A stretch of 64,000 bases of DNA from Cohnella fermenti. Lineage in GTDB: Bacteria > Bacillota > Bacilli > Paenibacillales > Paenibacillaceae. Below the pieces are notes generated by a model. That model was not told the origin of the DNA and made no database searches. It worked only from the letters and a program-made list of their open reading frames with translations. The translations under genes and the position numbers were made by a program. The DNA lies in contig NZ_SSOB01000035.1 in the NCBI RefSeq assembly GCF_004801405.1, positions 1-64,000 of the forward strand, given 5' to 3'. Positions 43,303 to 51,934 of this stretch are shown piece by piece (positions within the stretch are counted from its first letter, which is position 1; the number at the start of each line of letters is the position of its first letter).

Positions 43303-44823
43303 CTACAACCTAACTCGATCTCGATATTCCTTCGGCGTGAAGCCTGTGACCTTCTTGAACACCTTGTTGAAGTAGGCCGGGTCCGAATAGCCGACCCGCT
43401 CTCCGACCTCGTACGTCTTCATCTCGGGATGCTTCGAGAGCGTCTCCTTGGCCTTCTCGATCCGCACCGAGATGACGTAATCCGTGATCGTCTCTCCCGT
43501 TGCCGTCTTGAACAGTTTGCTCAAATAACTCGGAGTTAAAAAGACAATGTCAGCCAATCGCTGAAGCTCCAGTTCTTCGATGTAATGGCCTTGAATATAG
43601 GTCTTGACGGTCTCGACCACCCGGTTCTCCTGACGCATGTTCTTCAGTTCCCCGAGCTGCTCGCGGGCGGCGGTCTGCAGGGCGGCGCGGAACGCCGGCC
43701 AGTCCGGGAACAGCGCCGGCGCCAGCTTGATCTGCTGCTCCGTCAGCTCGCCGGTTCCCCCTTGGCGCTCTTGCTTCTCCTCGTCGATAAGCTCGAACAG
43801 ATGCCCGCAGCCTTCCGCCAGCGCCGGCCATGCCGGACGGCTTCCCTGCAGCTCGCCGAGCCATTCCTCGATAACCGCATCCGCCCGGGCGAAGTCAAGC
43901 ACCTGAAGCGCCGGCCGCAGCTCCTTGTCGAGCAGCTTCGCCGGATGGTACCCGCACTCGGCGGCGGTTCGTTTGCTCGACGAATGCAGCGCGGTCGCCC
44001 GAATTCCCTTGTCGTACCAGCAGAACTGCACGCTCGCTTCCGCCTCCAGATAAGCTTCCCTGAGCCGCAGCGCGCCTTGATGGATGTCGCTCATGCCGAT
44101 CCGAACGGCCACCCCCGGGGGAAAATGACGCATAAGCGTAAGCCCGAGCTCGCGAACCGTGTCATAGTGGTCGTGCTGTCCGATCGACGCGAGAATGACC
44201 GCTTGGCGCGGCTCCCATGCGATCAGCCGGAACTCCCGGCTCCAATGCGCAAGATACCCTTCCACCTGCTCGGCAGGCAGCTCCGGCTCGGTGCGCACCG
44301 CAAGCACCGCGAAGTGCTCCCGCAGCAGGCTTGTCTGGCCGAGGTCCCTTGTCGCTCCCTGGATCATATGCTCGGGCAGCTTGCGCAGGTCGTTGCGCAG
44401 CAGCAGACGGATGTGCTCGTCGATCGCGACCGCCTTGCGGTACCTCTCAAGCTCGAGATTGTTCTTGATTCGGCTGAGCAATTCCGCCAGCTCCTTCCGG
44501 TCGACCGGCTTGAGCAGATAGTCTTCCACCCCTTGGCGAATCGCTTGCCTGGCGAAGCTGAAGTCGTTGAAGCCGCTGACGATCGCGAATTTGATCTTGG
44601 GCTTGCGCTGCTGCACCTTCTCGATCAATTGCAGACCGTTCATCTGCGGCATCTTGATATCGGTCACGATCAGGTCGATCGCAAGCCGGCCCAGCTCGGC
44701 GAGCAGCTCCTGGCCGCTTGCGAAGCAGCCGACCACCTTGTAGGCTTCCCCGCACTGCTCGATCAGCTTGGCAAGCCCAAGCCGGATTCTCTCCTCGTCG
44801 TCCACGACGGCAATATGAATCAT
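43303..44823 (-). CDS. YesN-type response regulator with AraC DNA-binding domain
   Basis: The 506-residue protein has a receiver domain (VVDDEERIRLGLAKLI, phospho-Asp in LIVTDIKMPQMNG, VSGFNDFSFA, YLLKPVDRKE), a long linker region and a C-terminal AraC domain (LQRLADIVFLTPSYLSKLFKTATGETI and TYEVGERVGYSDPAYFNKVFKKVTGFTPKEYR). AAGGAGG precedes the ATG. It follows its kinase gene by 12 bases and precedes the permease pair it probably controls. Confidence 0.94.
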   Translation of the reverse strand: MIHIAVVDDEERIRLGLAKLIEQCGEAYKVVGCFASGQELLAELGRLAIDLIVTDIKMPQMNGLQLIEKVQQRKPKIKFAIVSGFNDFSFARQAIRQGVEDYLLKPVDRKELAELLSRIKNNLELERYRKAVAIDEHIRLLLRNDLRKLPEHMIQGATRDLGQTSLLREHFAVLAVRTEPELPAEQVEGYLAHWSREFRLIAWEPRQAVILASIGQHDHYDTVRELGLTLMRHFPPGVAVRIGMSDIHQGALRLREAYLEAEASVQFCWYDKGIRATALHSSSKRTAAECGYHPAKLLDKELRPALQVLDFARADAVIEEWLGELQGSRPAWPALAEGCGHLFELIDEEKQERQGGTGELTEQQIKLAPALFPDWPAFRAALQTAAREQLGELKNMRQENRVVETVKTYIQGHYIEELELQRLADIVFLTPSYLSKLFKTATGETITDYVISVRIEKAKETLSKHPEMKTYEVGERVGYSDPAYFNKVFKKVTGFTPKEYRDRVRL

Positions 44824-44835
44824 GGCTTCTCCTCC

Positions 44836-46704
44836 TTAGGAATTTGTCTTGTTCGGGAACCTAACGATAACGCTTGTCCCGCTTCCTTGTTCGCTCTGCA
44901 CGGTCAAGCCGTACTTCTCCCCGTACCGAAGCCGGAGTCGCTCGTGGATGTTGCGCAGGCCGATTCCCCGGCCGTCCCACTGCTCCGGCGGTTCCTTCAG
45001 GGAAGCCGAGAGCCGCTGCAATTCCCCCTCGCCCATGCCTACCCCGTCGTCGCGAACGACGAAGAGCACATCTGTCCCTTCGAACCGGCATTCAATCGCG
45101 ATTCGCATGTGCCCCTTCGCCTCGTCGAACCCGTGGTAGACCGCGTTCTCGACGATCGGCTGGAACAGCAGCTTCATGACCTGAAGCTCCCCGGTCGTCT
45201 CCTCGGGCGGCAACTCCAGCTCGAAGCGGTTCGCCCCGTACCGGTAGTTCAGCAGCTCGATATACATCGTCAGATGCTCCCATTCCCGCCGGATCGGAAC
45301 GATGTCCGTGCCTGCGTGAATGCTGTAGCGAAGCAGCTTCCCGAGCAGCTCCGCCATGTCGCCGACCTCGGAGTCGTCGTTCAGCACGGCCGTCATGCGG
45401 ATCGATTCCAGCGTATTATAGATGAAGTGCGGGTTGATCTGATGCTGGAGCGACTGCAGCTCGGCCTCCTTCTTCCGCTGCTCGATCGCATAAATGTCCG
45501 AGATCAGCGTCTTGATCCGGTCGATCATCCGGTTGAAGGCGCTCCCGACGAGCCCCGCCTCATCCCTGCGCACGACCGGGAAGACGACGTCCATATTCCC
45601 GCTCTGAACCTCCTTCATCAGCTTGACGAGGGAGCGCAGCGGCCGTGTGATCGCGAACGCGATAACAAGCGAGATCAGCAGCGCGAAGCTCATGATGACC
45701 AGGGCGATCAGAACCGTGAAGTTGCGTGTTCGCACCGCGTCCTTCTGCAGATGGCTCTCCGGAATCGTAATGAGCACCCGCCAGCCCGTCGTCTCCGACT
45801 GCTTGTAGATCGTCAGCACGCGCTGACCGTTCTGGGTCGAGTGGAAGCTGCCCTGCTGCCCGTCCGCCATGGCGAGCAGATCGCTTCTCGGCAAGCTCTG
45901 CGCCACGTACTTCATCTCGCTGTCGTAGATGACCTTGCCTTCCTGGTCGACGATCAGCGTCGTTCCCTGCGTCGTCGAATCCAAGTCCTTCACGATATTC
46001 TCGATCACGCCGATGTTCGCATCGACGGCGATCATGCCAAGCGTCTCGTAATTGGAGGAATCGATAATCTCCCGCACGACGGTGAACACGTACTTCTTCC
46101 CGACCACCGGCTGCGACACCTCCTGGGTGCTGACGAGGACCGGAGTCCCGAACGCAGCGCTCGCCCGCTTGTTCCATTCCGCATAGACCGTCTGCAGGTC
46201 GGAGCGGATGCTGAGGTTCTTGGCCGCGTAATAGACGTGCCCGTTGTTGTCGAACAGGTAGATCGTGTTGGTGCCGCTCTTGATATTGTTCAGAAAATAA
46301 ATGCTGCTGCCGATCTTCTTCTGGATGTCGATGGATTGCTGCTGCTCGCTCGGGAGAATGGTCGTGGAATCCGGAATGGCGGTGCCGCCCCCGGCGGCTT
46401 CTCCTCCGTAGTAGCGATTCGACATCTTGAGCCCTTCCTTGATCTCGTCCAGATAGGAAGGAATAATCGAGATCTTCTTCATGTCCTGAAGGTAATCGTC
46501 CAGCTTGTCCATCATCTTGTCGGTCAACTGCGACGCGTACGTAATCGTATTGTTCTCGATCGAATTCGAATAGCGCTCCGCGGATATGTAGCTGAGAATC
46601 CCGATCGGGAGAATGATCAAGAACAGAAATACGATCAGCAGCTTGCCTTCCATGCGATTGGCCGGCCGCAGCCGCTTCGGCCAGTTCCTCTTCCCTCGTC
46701 TCAT
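44836..46704 (-). CDS. YesM-type sensor histidine kinase
   Basis: The 622-residue kinase has TM1 (LLIVFLFLIILPIGILSYI), a long extracellular Cache sensor, TM2 (FTVLIALVIMSFALLISLVIAFAI), HAMP, the His_kinase motif LQHQINPHFIYNTLESI and the HATPase motif LLFQPIVENAVYHGF with GxGxG-type DDGVGMG and GRGIGLRNI. The ATG at 46704 is chosen because GGAAGGG lies seven bases upstream. A longer GTG-started frame to 46782 would begin inside the promoter (-10 at 46772-46777) and is rejected. Confidence 0.93.
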   Translation of the reverse strand: MRRGKRNWPKRLRPANRMEGKLLIVFLFLIILPIGILSYISAERYSNSIENNTITYASQLTDKMMDKLDDYLQDMKKISIIPSYLDEIKEGLKMSNRYYGGEAAGGGTAIPDSTTILPSEQQQSIDIQKKIGSSIYFLNNIKSGTNTIYLFDNNGHVYYAAKNLSIRSDLQTVYAEWNKRASAAFGTPVLVSTQEVSQPVVGKKYVFTVVREIIDSSNYETLGMIAVDANIGVIENIVKDLDSTTQGTTLIVDQEGKVIYDSEMKYVAQSLPRSDLLAMADGQQGSFHSTQNGQRVLTIYKQSETTGWRVLITIPESHLQKDAVRTRNFTVLIALVIMSFALLISLVIAFAITRPLRSLVKLMKEVQSGNMDVVFPVVRRDEAGLVGSAFNRMIDRIKTLISDIYAIEQRKKEAELQSLQHQINPHFIYNTLESIRMTAVLNDDSEVGDMAELLGKLLRYSIHAGTDIVPIRREWEHLTMYIELLNYRYGANRFELELPPEETTGELQVMKLLFQPIVENAVYHGFDEAKGHMRIAIECRFEGTDVLFVVRDDGVGMGEGELQRLSASLKEPPEQWDGRGIGLRNIHERLRLRYGEKYGLTVQSEQGSGTSVIVRFPNKTNS

Positions 46705-46771
46705 CCGGTCGTCCCTTCCCGCCCCAACGGCAATAGACGGCCCGTCAGCCGCCTCGTAGTTTCCCCCATTC

Positions 46772-46800
46772 ATTATACTCACATATTGTTATGCTAACAA
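46772..46800 (-). promoter_or_regulatory. Promoter of the second two-component pair with overlapping operator
   Basis: The minus strand reads TTGTTA (46795-46800), a 17-base spacer and TATAAT (46772-46777). A perfect 15-bp inverted repeat, TTGTTA-N3-TAACAA (46786-46800), covers the -35 box, a repressor position. Confidence 0.7.
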
Positions 46801-46856
46801 ACAGTAGTTTAGTCTCTGTCCAGACCTATCCGTCATCCTCGCCTCCGCGCACCGAT

Positions 46857-46880
46857 CCGGCCCTTCGGACGAAGGGCCGG
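46857..46880 (-). terminator. Hairpin downstream of gpr
   Basis: CCGGCCCTTCG pairs with CGAAGGGCCGG, about 55 bases past the gpr stop, at the right edge of the island. No U run follows on the minus strand. Confidence 0.5.
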
Positions 46881-46935
46881 GAACGGGCGAGAAGCCGGGA
46901 AGACCGTCTGCCGGATCGTCAGCAGGCGCGCGGGG

Positions 46936-47943
46936 CTAGTGCGTGTAAGCCGCGACGTTGTCCGTGTCGACCGCCTCGTGCAAGGCCGCGTTCAGCCCGC
47001 TGGCGATGACGTTCGCGGTGTCCTCCATGAACTTGTCGATCTCCTTCGGCGTCACGAGCAGGTTGTGGCCCATCGGCTCGAGCACTTCCTTCACGAGCTG
47101 CAGCCGCTCGTTGCCCTCCATCGTGCCGAACACGCCGAACAGCTTGTCGGTGTTGGGCGTATGCTTCTCCATGTGCTGCAGCACGAGGTCCATCGTGTTG
47201 TTCACAATCGTCGAAGCGTAGACGACCGTCGGCACGCCGATGGCGATGCAGGGGACGCCGAGAATGTCCTGCGTGAGCCCCTTGCGCTTGTTGCCGATGC
47301 CGGAGCCCGGATGAATGCCGGTGTCGGCGATCTGGATCGTCGTATTGACCCTCTCGAGCGACCGGGCCGCGAGCGCGTCAATCGCAATGACGAGCTCGGG
47401 CTTAGCCTTCTCTACAATTCCCTGCACGATGTCGCTCGACTCGATGCCCGTCGTCCCGAGCACGCCTGGAGCGACCGCGCTGACCGGCCGGTACCCCTCG
47501 CTCACCTGGTCGGGCATCAGCTCGAAGAACTGGCGCGTCACCATAATGTTCTCGACGACCAGCGGGCCGAGAGCGTCGGGCGTGACGTTCCAGTTGCCCA
47601 GCCCGACGACGAACACGCTCGCCGTCCGGCTGATGCCGATGCGCTGCAGGAAGCTCTCGAACTCCTTCGCGAACGTCGTCGCCACCTTGTCCTGCAGATC
47701 GGTATCCCCGTTGCGAAGCAGCGGCACCTCGAGCGTCACGTAGTGCCCCTTCATTTTCCCAATGGCCTGCGCGCCCTCGTCCGTCTGGATGTGCATCCGG
47801 GTCACGGCAATGCCGCCGCTCTTGTCCGTCTCCGACCAGACGCCGGGGATCGGACTGTCCGGCGAACCCGCCAGCTCCCTGGCTTCCACCGCCAGGTCGA
47901 TCTGGACCTCGTATTCGCTTAAATCAAGCTCATGCTCGTTCAT
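46936..47943 (-). CDS. gpr: Germination protease Gpr
   Basis: Gpr is the aspartic endopeptidase that degrades small acid-soluble spore proteins during germination; it is made as a zymogen in the forespore. The 335-residue protein has the propeptide-like N terminus (ELDLSEYEVQIDLAVEARE) and conserved family segments FVVGLGNWNVTPDALGP, TTGIESSDIVQGI and IAIDALAARS. AAGGAG precedes the ATG. It is divergent from rpsT. In Bacillus spoIIP follows directly; here the carbohydrate island intervenes. Confidence 0.97.
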   Translation of the reverse strand: MNEHELDLSEYEVQIDLAVEARELAGSPDSPIPGVWSETDKSGGIAVTRMHIQTDEGAQAIGKMKGHYVTLEVPLLRNGDTDLQDKVATTFAKEFESFLQRIGISRTASVFVVGLGNWNVTPDALGPLVVENIMVTRQFFELMPDQVSEGYRPVSAVAPGVLGTTGIESSDIVQGIVEKAKPELVIAIDALAARSLERVNTTIQIADTGIHPGSGIGNKRKGLTQDILGVPCIAIGVPTVVYASTIVNNTMDLVLQHMEKHTPNTDKLFGVFGTMEGNERLQLVKEVLEPMGHNLLVTPKEIDKFMEDTANVIASGLNAALHEAVDTDNVAAYTH

Positions 47944-48006
47944 CGTCTCGCTCCTTCATCGAAAACTGTATTGCGGACGGAAGCGGTATCGCGGCTGCTG
48001 ATTCAC

Positions 48007-48035
48007 TTGCGTTTTGCCCCCCTCCGTGATAGAAT
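48007..48035 (+). promoter_or_regulatory. Sigma-A promoter of rpsT
   Basis: TTGCGT (48007-48012), a 17-base spacer and TAGAAT (48030-48035), about 50 bases upstream of the rpsT start. Confidence 0.75.
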
Positions 48036-48086
48036 GTTACAAGTTGTTTGGAGAAATACTTGTTGCTTTACCAGGAGGTGAAATCA

Positions 48087-48359
48087 ATGCCGAATATCAA
48101 ATCCGCCATCAAACGGACGAAGACGAACGACAAGCGTCGTCTGCGCAACGCTTCCCAGAAGTCCGCTCTTCGCACGGCTGTCAAGCAAGCTGACCAAGCT
48201 GTCGTGGGCACGGACGTAAGCGCTGCTAAGGACGCGCTTCAACTCGCTCAGAAGAAGCTGGACAAAGCGGTAACCAAAGGCCTTATTCATAAGAATGCGG
48301 CTGCCCGCAAGAAGTCCCGTCTGGCTAAGAAGTTGAACGCGTTGTCTTCCCAAGCCTAA
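48087..48359 (+). CDS. rpsT: Ribosomal protein S20
   Basis: A 90-residue basic protein of the 30S subunit that binds 16S rRNA. The chain PNIKSAIKRTKTNDKRRLRNASQKSALRT is typical of S20, as are the three long helices rich in Ala, Lys and Arg. The ATG at 48087 has AGGAGGTG upstream; 13 codons of open frame before it are not used. It is the only housekeeping gene on the plus strand between gpr and holA, as in Bacillus. Confidence 0.98.
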   Translation: MPNIKSAIKRTKTNDKRRLRNASQKSALRTAVKQADQAVVGTDVSAAKDALQLAQKKLDKAVTKGLIHKNAAARKKSRLAKKLNALSSQA

Positions 48360-48387
48360 GGCTTGCTAACCGTTTAACGAACAAAAT

Positions 48388-48439
48388 AAAGGGTTGACTC
48401 TGGTCGCGAGTTATCGTTCCCATGGTCAACCTTTTTTTA
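48388..48439. terminator. rpsT terminator
   Basis: AAGGGTTGAC and GTCAACCTTT form the stem around a 26-base loop region, followed by a run of T on the plus strand. A short A-rich stretch on the other side means that it could also work for holA on the minus strand. Confidence 0.85.
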
Positions 48440-48453
48440 TTGGTATTTCTGCC

Positions 48454-49485
48454 TTAGCCCCTGCCCTCCGAACCTGTCTTGAGCAGGAACAGCTCGAGGC
48501 CGAGCGCCTTCTCCACCCGCCCCGTCTTCATCTCGAAGTCCAGCTCGGCGAGCCGATCGAGCACCGTGCTGAGCCTCTCCGGCGAGAAGCCCTTCGCCTG
48601 ATCCGCCGTAACCTTCACCGCATATGGATGAAGCCCGAGCTGACCGGCCATCTGCTGCGGGGTGTACCCTTGCTTGCCGAGCTCCTTCACGAAGAGCATG
48701 TGCCGGAACTGCCTCACCAGCAGCGCAACCAGCTTGATCGGCTCCTCCTTCTGCTTAAGCAGCTCGTAATACAGCGCCAGGGCCCGGTCCGTCCGCAGGG
48801 CGGCGATCTCCTCGGTCAGCTTGAAGACGCTCTGCTCCGTCCCTACCGGCACAAGCGTCTCGACCGCCTCAACGGTCACGGAGCCGTATTCGCCCGCGTG
48901 CAGGCACAGCTTGTCCGTCTCTCCCGCGAGCGCGCTCATATCCGGGCCGACGCGGCGCAGCAGCTCCTCGACGGCGGCCGGCAACGCCTTGCGGCCTTGC
49001 GATTCCGCCCGCTTCGCGATCCATTGCATCAGTTCCTCGGCCGGCAGCGCGGAGAAGGAGACAACCGCATCCTTCTCCTTCGCCAGCTTCACGAGCTTCT
49101 TCCGCTCATCCAGCTTGTCGCCGGACACGATGAAGACAAGCACCGTGCTCTCGAACGGCTGCTTCATGTAGTCGAGCAACCGGTCGGTTCGGTGCTCAAT
49201 CTTCGCCGACTCCCGTCCCGTGCCGAAGACGGACGCGTCCCGGACCAGAACGAGCTTGCTCGGCACGAGGAACGGCATCGTCTCCGCCTCGGCGATAATA
49301 TCGTCGAGCGAGCTCTCCGACGTGCCGAAGCGGATGACGCCCAGGTCCCTGTGCTCCGGCTCGACCAGCTTCGCCGTCAGCCTGTCCGTGAAGTCCTGCA
49401 CGAGGAACGACTCCGTCCCGTACAAAATATAATAAGGCTTAATCTTGCCTTCTTTGATCTCTCTAAGAGCTTTGCGAGCCTCCAT
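48454..49485 (-). CDS. holA: DNA polymerase III subunit delta
   Basis: HolA is part of the clamp loader that opens the beta clamp. The 343-residue protein has IKPYYILYGTESFLVQDF near the start and VLVRDASVFG, typical of Firmicute HolA (YqeN), with a helical C-terminal domain. AGGGGGA lies upstream of the ATG at 49485; the 13 codons before it are not needed. The comEC-holA-rpsT order is that of Bacillus, with the sigma/anti-sigma pair inserted. Confidence 0.94.
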   Translation of the reverse strand: MEARKALREIKEGKIKPYYILYGTESFLVQDFTDRLTAKLVEPEHRDLGVIRFGTSESSLDDIIAEAETMPFLVPSKLVLVRDASVFGTGRESAKIEHRTDRLLDYMKQPFESTVLVFIVSGDKLDERKKLVKLAKEKDAVVSFSALPAEELMQWIAKRAESQGRKALPAAVEELLRRVGPDMSALAGETDKLCLHAGEYGSVTVEAVETLVPVGTEQSVFKLTEEIAALRTDRALALYYELLKQKEEPIKLVALLVRQFRHMLFVKELGKQGYTPQQMAGQLGLHPYAVKVTADQAKGFSPERLSTVLDRLAELDFEMKTGRVEKALGLELFLLKTGSEGRG

Positions 49486-49683
49486 GGTGAATGTCCCCCT
49501 GTCCAGCCAAGCATGGAACGCCATGTCTTCGCTAATCTTCTCTACCCAAAGTCTATCAAATTAAGCCTTGGCGCTGCAACTGTGGGGGCATTGCCGGGAG
49601 GGGGCGCTATGGGCGTATGGAAGGGCGTTATGGGGGGGCGCCAGGGGAGGGGCCGCTATCGGGGACACCACTTCCCTGCTCGG

Positions 49684-49769
49684 AAAAGGGTGCCTTATCC
49701 CCCTTGTTCAGTATCCTAAATTATGGATATTTCACCATCAACTGAACGGAAGGGATAAGGCACCCTTTT
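49684..49769. repeat. Long inverted repeat upstream of holA
   Basis: AAAAGGGTGCCTTATCCC (49684-49701) is exactly complementary to 49752-49769. Pairing resumes with GTTCAG/CTGAAC, giving an imperfect stem of about 30 bp and a loop of about 30 bases. It could be a MITE-like insertion or a small structured RNA. No second copy is in the window. Confidence 0.75.
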
Positions 49770-49848
49770 GGCAAAAGGAGAACTGCGACCCGCCAGAATC
49801 CTAACAAATCTCATAAATACCTATTAATCCCATTCTCCTTCACACACA

Positions 49849-49897
49849 AAGAGACTGCCTCCTCCAGCCCAAGGCGGGCCTTCCGAGACAGTCTCTT
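49849..49897 (-). terminator. Terminator of the sigma/anti-sigma operon
   Basis: AAGAGACTG (49849-49857) pairs with CAGTCTCTT (49889-49897), with a GC-rich inner hairpin. A short T/G-rich tail follows on the minus strand. Confidence 0.65.
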
Positions 49898-50040
49898 CGC
49901 ATGTGGACATCTATGTCAACGTCCGCCGGCCGGCCCATGGAACCGTGCGCGAACGACCGCGACCTATCGTCCGTGGACGTTCGCTGGGAACGTCGCTGCT
50001 GCTGTGTATGTTCCATCATACGCAGCCGAATCGATAAAGG

Positions 50041-51243
50041 TTACTTGGCGGAAGCGGAAGACTGAGCCGAATTCGTTCCCGCCGGACTCTCCGCATTCGT
50101 CGACACGGTCCAGACCAGATCGGTGAAGCTGCCGTCCTCCGCCTTCCAGGAATAACGAAGCGCGCTGGAATCCTGCTCCCAGTAGATGCTGCTGAGCTCC
50201 TCCCCGTCATGAAGCACGCTCTGGAACACCAGAGTGCCGTCTTCCATCCGGTAGACGCTGACCCGATGCTCCTCGGCGACCGCCTTCAGCTTCTGATCCG
50301 GAGAGATCCACGTCAGAGGCTCCGCGAACGGAACGCTCATGATGGAGCCCGTCACCGTGTCGCCCAGGCTCTCGCTCTGATCCCCGGCCGTCAGGCCTTG
50401 ATCGGCCGAGCCTCCCGCAGCCTCTCCGGCGCCAAGCGCCTTGTTCGTCTCCGCGCTCCCGGCAGACGGGGACGGGGATGCGGACGGGATGGCGGAGCCA
50501 AACGCAAGTCCTTGCAATTGTTCAGGTTCGTCCGCACTGGAGGATGCCTTCGCATCTCCTTCGCCTGCCGAAGCGGAGCCGGAATCGGCCGACGAAGAGT
50601 TCGCCCGCAGCGGCTCCTCCATCGCTTGAGGAGCGACTTCCCCGCTCTCCGAACTCGGAGCCGCCATCTCGTAGCCAGACGCCGGCTCCCCGGCTGCCGA
50701 CGATTCCGAGGCGGCCCGCTGCTTGGCGGCCGGCGCTTCGGACAAGGCGAACGAGTCGTTGTCGCTCGAGGAATCGTGGAGCAACGTCGGAGCCGCAACG
50801 ATCACGAGTCCGGCGACGATGCCCGCCGCGATCGCGGCAAGGATGCGCCTTGTCGTTGAACGGTTGCGGCGGCGCCGGGCAAGCTCGTCTCCCGCCGCGG
50901 GCGCAGCCAGCGGCGCCTGAGCGCTCTCCGCGGCGGCTGCATCGACGCTGCCGGCGACAGGCGCCTGCTCCGCATAATCGGCTGCATACCCGGCCGCTTG
51001 CGCGGCTCCGCCGTTCCCGGCGTCGATCAGCTCCAAGCGGGGCAGGATCGCATCGACCAGGCTGAACGGCGGGGTTACCCGCGGCAGCTCGGCGAGGTTG
51101 CTCGACAGAAGCGTCAGCCGGTCAAACAAGGCGGAGCAGTCCGGGCATGTTCGAAGATGTTCGTTCATTAGCGCGGTTTCTTGCGAATCGAGATCGTTGT
51201 CGACCGAACGCTGCACAAGTTCCCTTCCTTCATCGCAAGTCAT
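50041..51243 (-). CDS. Zinc-finger anti-sigma factor
   Basis: A 400-residue membrane protein. The N-terminal zinc-binding anti-sigma domain contains the HxxxCxxC motif in NEHLRTCPDC. A basic stretch (ARRRRNRSTTRR) then leads into one membrane segment (ILAAIAAGIVAGLVIVAAPTLL, about residues 135-156). The outer part is a long Ser/Ala/Glu-rich low-complexity region (about 160-300) and a small C-terminal domain (LTWISPDQKLKAVAEEHRVSVYRMEDGTLVFQSV). Its start overlaps the sigma factor stop by four bases, the standard arrangement for an ECF pair. The signal is unknown. Confidence 0.85.
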   Translation of the reverse strand: MTCDEGRELVQRSVDNDLDSQETALMNEHLRTCPDCSALFDRLTLLSSNLAELPRVTPPFSLVDAILPRLELIDAGNGGAAQAAGYAADYAEQAPVAGSVDAAAAESAQAPLAAPAAGDELARRRRNRSTTRRILAAIAAGIVAGLVIVAAPTLLHDSSSDNDSFALSEAPAAKQRAASESSAAGEPASGYEMAAPSSESGEVAPQAMEEPLRANSSSADSGSASAGEGDAKASSSADEPEQLQGLAFGSAIPSASPSPSAGSAETNKALGAGEAAGGSADQGLTAGDQSESLGDTVTGSIMSVPFAEPLTWISPDQKLKAVAEEHRVSVYRMEDGTLVFQSVLHDGEELSSIYWEQDSSALRYSWKAEDGSFTDLVWTVSTNAESPAGTNSAQSSASAK

Positions 51244-51788
51244 CCCCGGACACCTCCTTTCTGATAATCTCGAAGCAGCGTCTGCAGTTGCTGTCTCGCT
51301 CGGAACAAATAAGACTTCACCGTGTTAAGCGGCAAATCAAGCGAATCCGCGATCTCGTTGTACGAGAAATCTTGCAAATAACGAAGAATGATGACCGAGC
51401 GATGATGCTCCGGAAGCTTGCCGATCGCTTCCCGGATCTCCTCCGACGCGTAGACCGACAGCACCTCGTCCTCCACATTATCCTTCGATTCGAAAATAAG
51501 CTCATGCTCGTCGATGGATACTGATGGACGGATGCGGCGGAACTTGTCGATGCACAGGTTCGTGACGATCCGCTGCACCCACGTCCGGAATTGGGCCTTC
51601 TCTTCATAAGTATGAATTTTGGTATAGATTTTAATCAAGGCTTCTTGCGAAGCATCGAGCGCATCCTGCTCGTTATTCAGCAAGTAATAAGCGGTGCGAT
51701 ATACTTGATTCTCTATTCCGCGGAGCAGCTCCACAAGGGCGTCGCGATCGCCGGCTTGCGCAGCTTTGATTAAATCCAGCTCCACCAC
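51240..51788 (-). CDS. ECF-type RNA polymerase sigma factor
   Basis: The 182-residue protein shows region 2 (AYYLLNNEQDALDASQEALIKIYTKIHTYEEKAQFRTWVQRIVTNLCIDKFRR) and region 4 (LPEHHRSVIILRYLQDFSYNEIADSLDLPLNTVKSYLFRARQQL), with no region 1.1 or 3. The GTG at 51788 has GGGGAGG upstream. It is followed by its anti-sigma gene with a four-base overlap. An ECF-like promoter (51815-51844) suggests autoregulation. Confidence 0.93.
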   Translation of the reverse strand: MVELDLIKAAQAGDRDALVELLRGIENQVYRTAYYLLNNEQDALDASQEALIKIYTKIHTYEEKAQFRTWVQRIVTNLCIDKFRRIRPSVSIDEHELIFESKDNVEDEVLSVYASEEIREAIGKLPEHHRSVIILRYLQDFSYNEIADSLDLPLNTVKSYLFRARQQLQTLLRDYQKGGVRG

Positions 51789-51814
51789 AGAAGATCCTCC
51801 CCTCTGCACTTCCC

Positions 51815-51844
51815 TTAACGCAATCGCGCGTCGAAAGGTTGCAC
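51815..51844 (-). promoter_or_regulatory. Candidate ECF promoter, autoregulatory
   Basis: The minus strand reads GCAACCTTT, then 13 bases, then CGTTAA. An AAC-containing -35 and a CGT-containing -10 with this spacing are typical of ECF sigma factors. No sigma-A promoter is evident nearby. Confidence 0.55.
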
Positions 51845-51934
51845 CAAGCCCCTTGATAAAATAAGGAAATTTGGCGTTGCAGTTACTATCGGTTAATGAT
51901 GCTCCTCACAGTCTAGCAACGGGACTAGGGCAAG

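Larger units (their letters stand above)
49486..50040. other. Intergenic region with G-rich tract and long hairpin
   Basis: Upstream of holA this 555-base gap holds a G-rich stretch (49584-49664) with runs of 3-7 G on the plus strand, then a long hairpin (49684-49769), then the anti-sigma terminator. No gene was recognised; the two short open frames here have no ribosome site. Confidence 0.7.
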
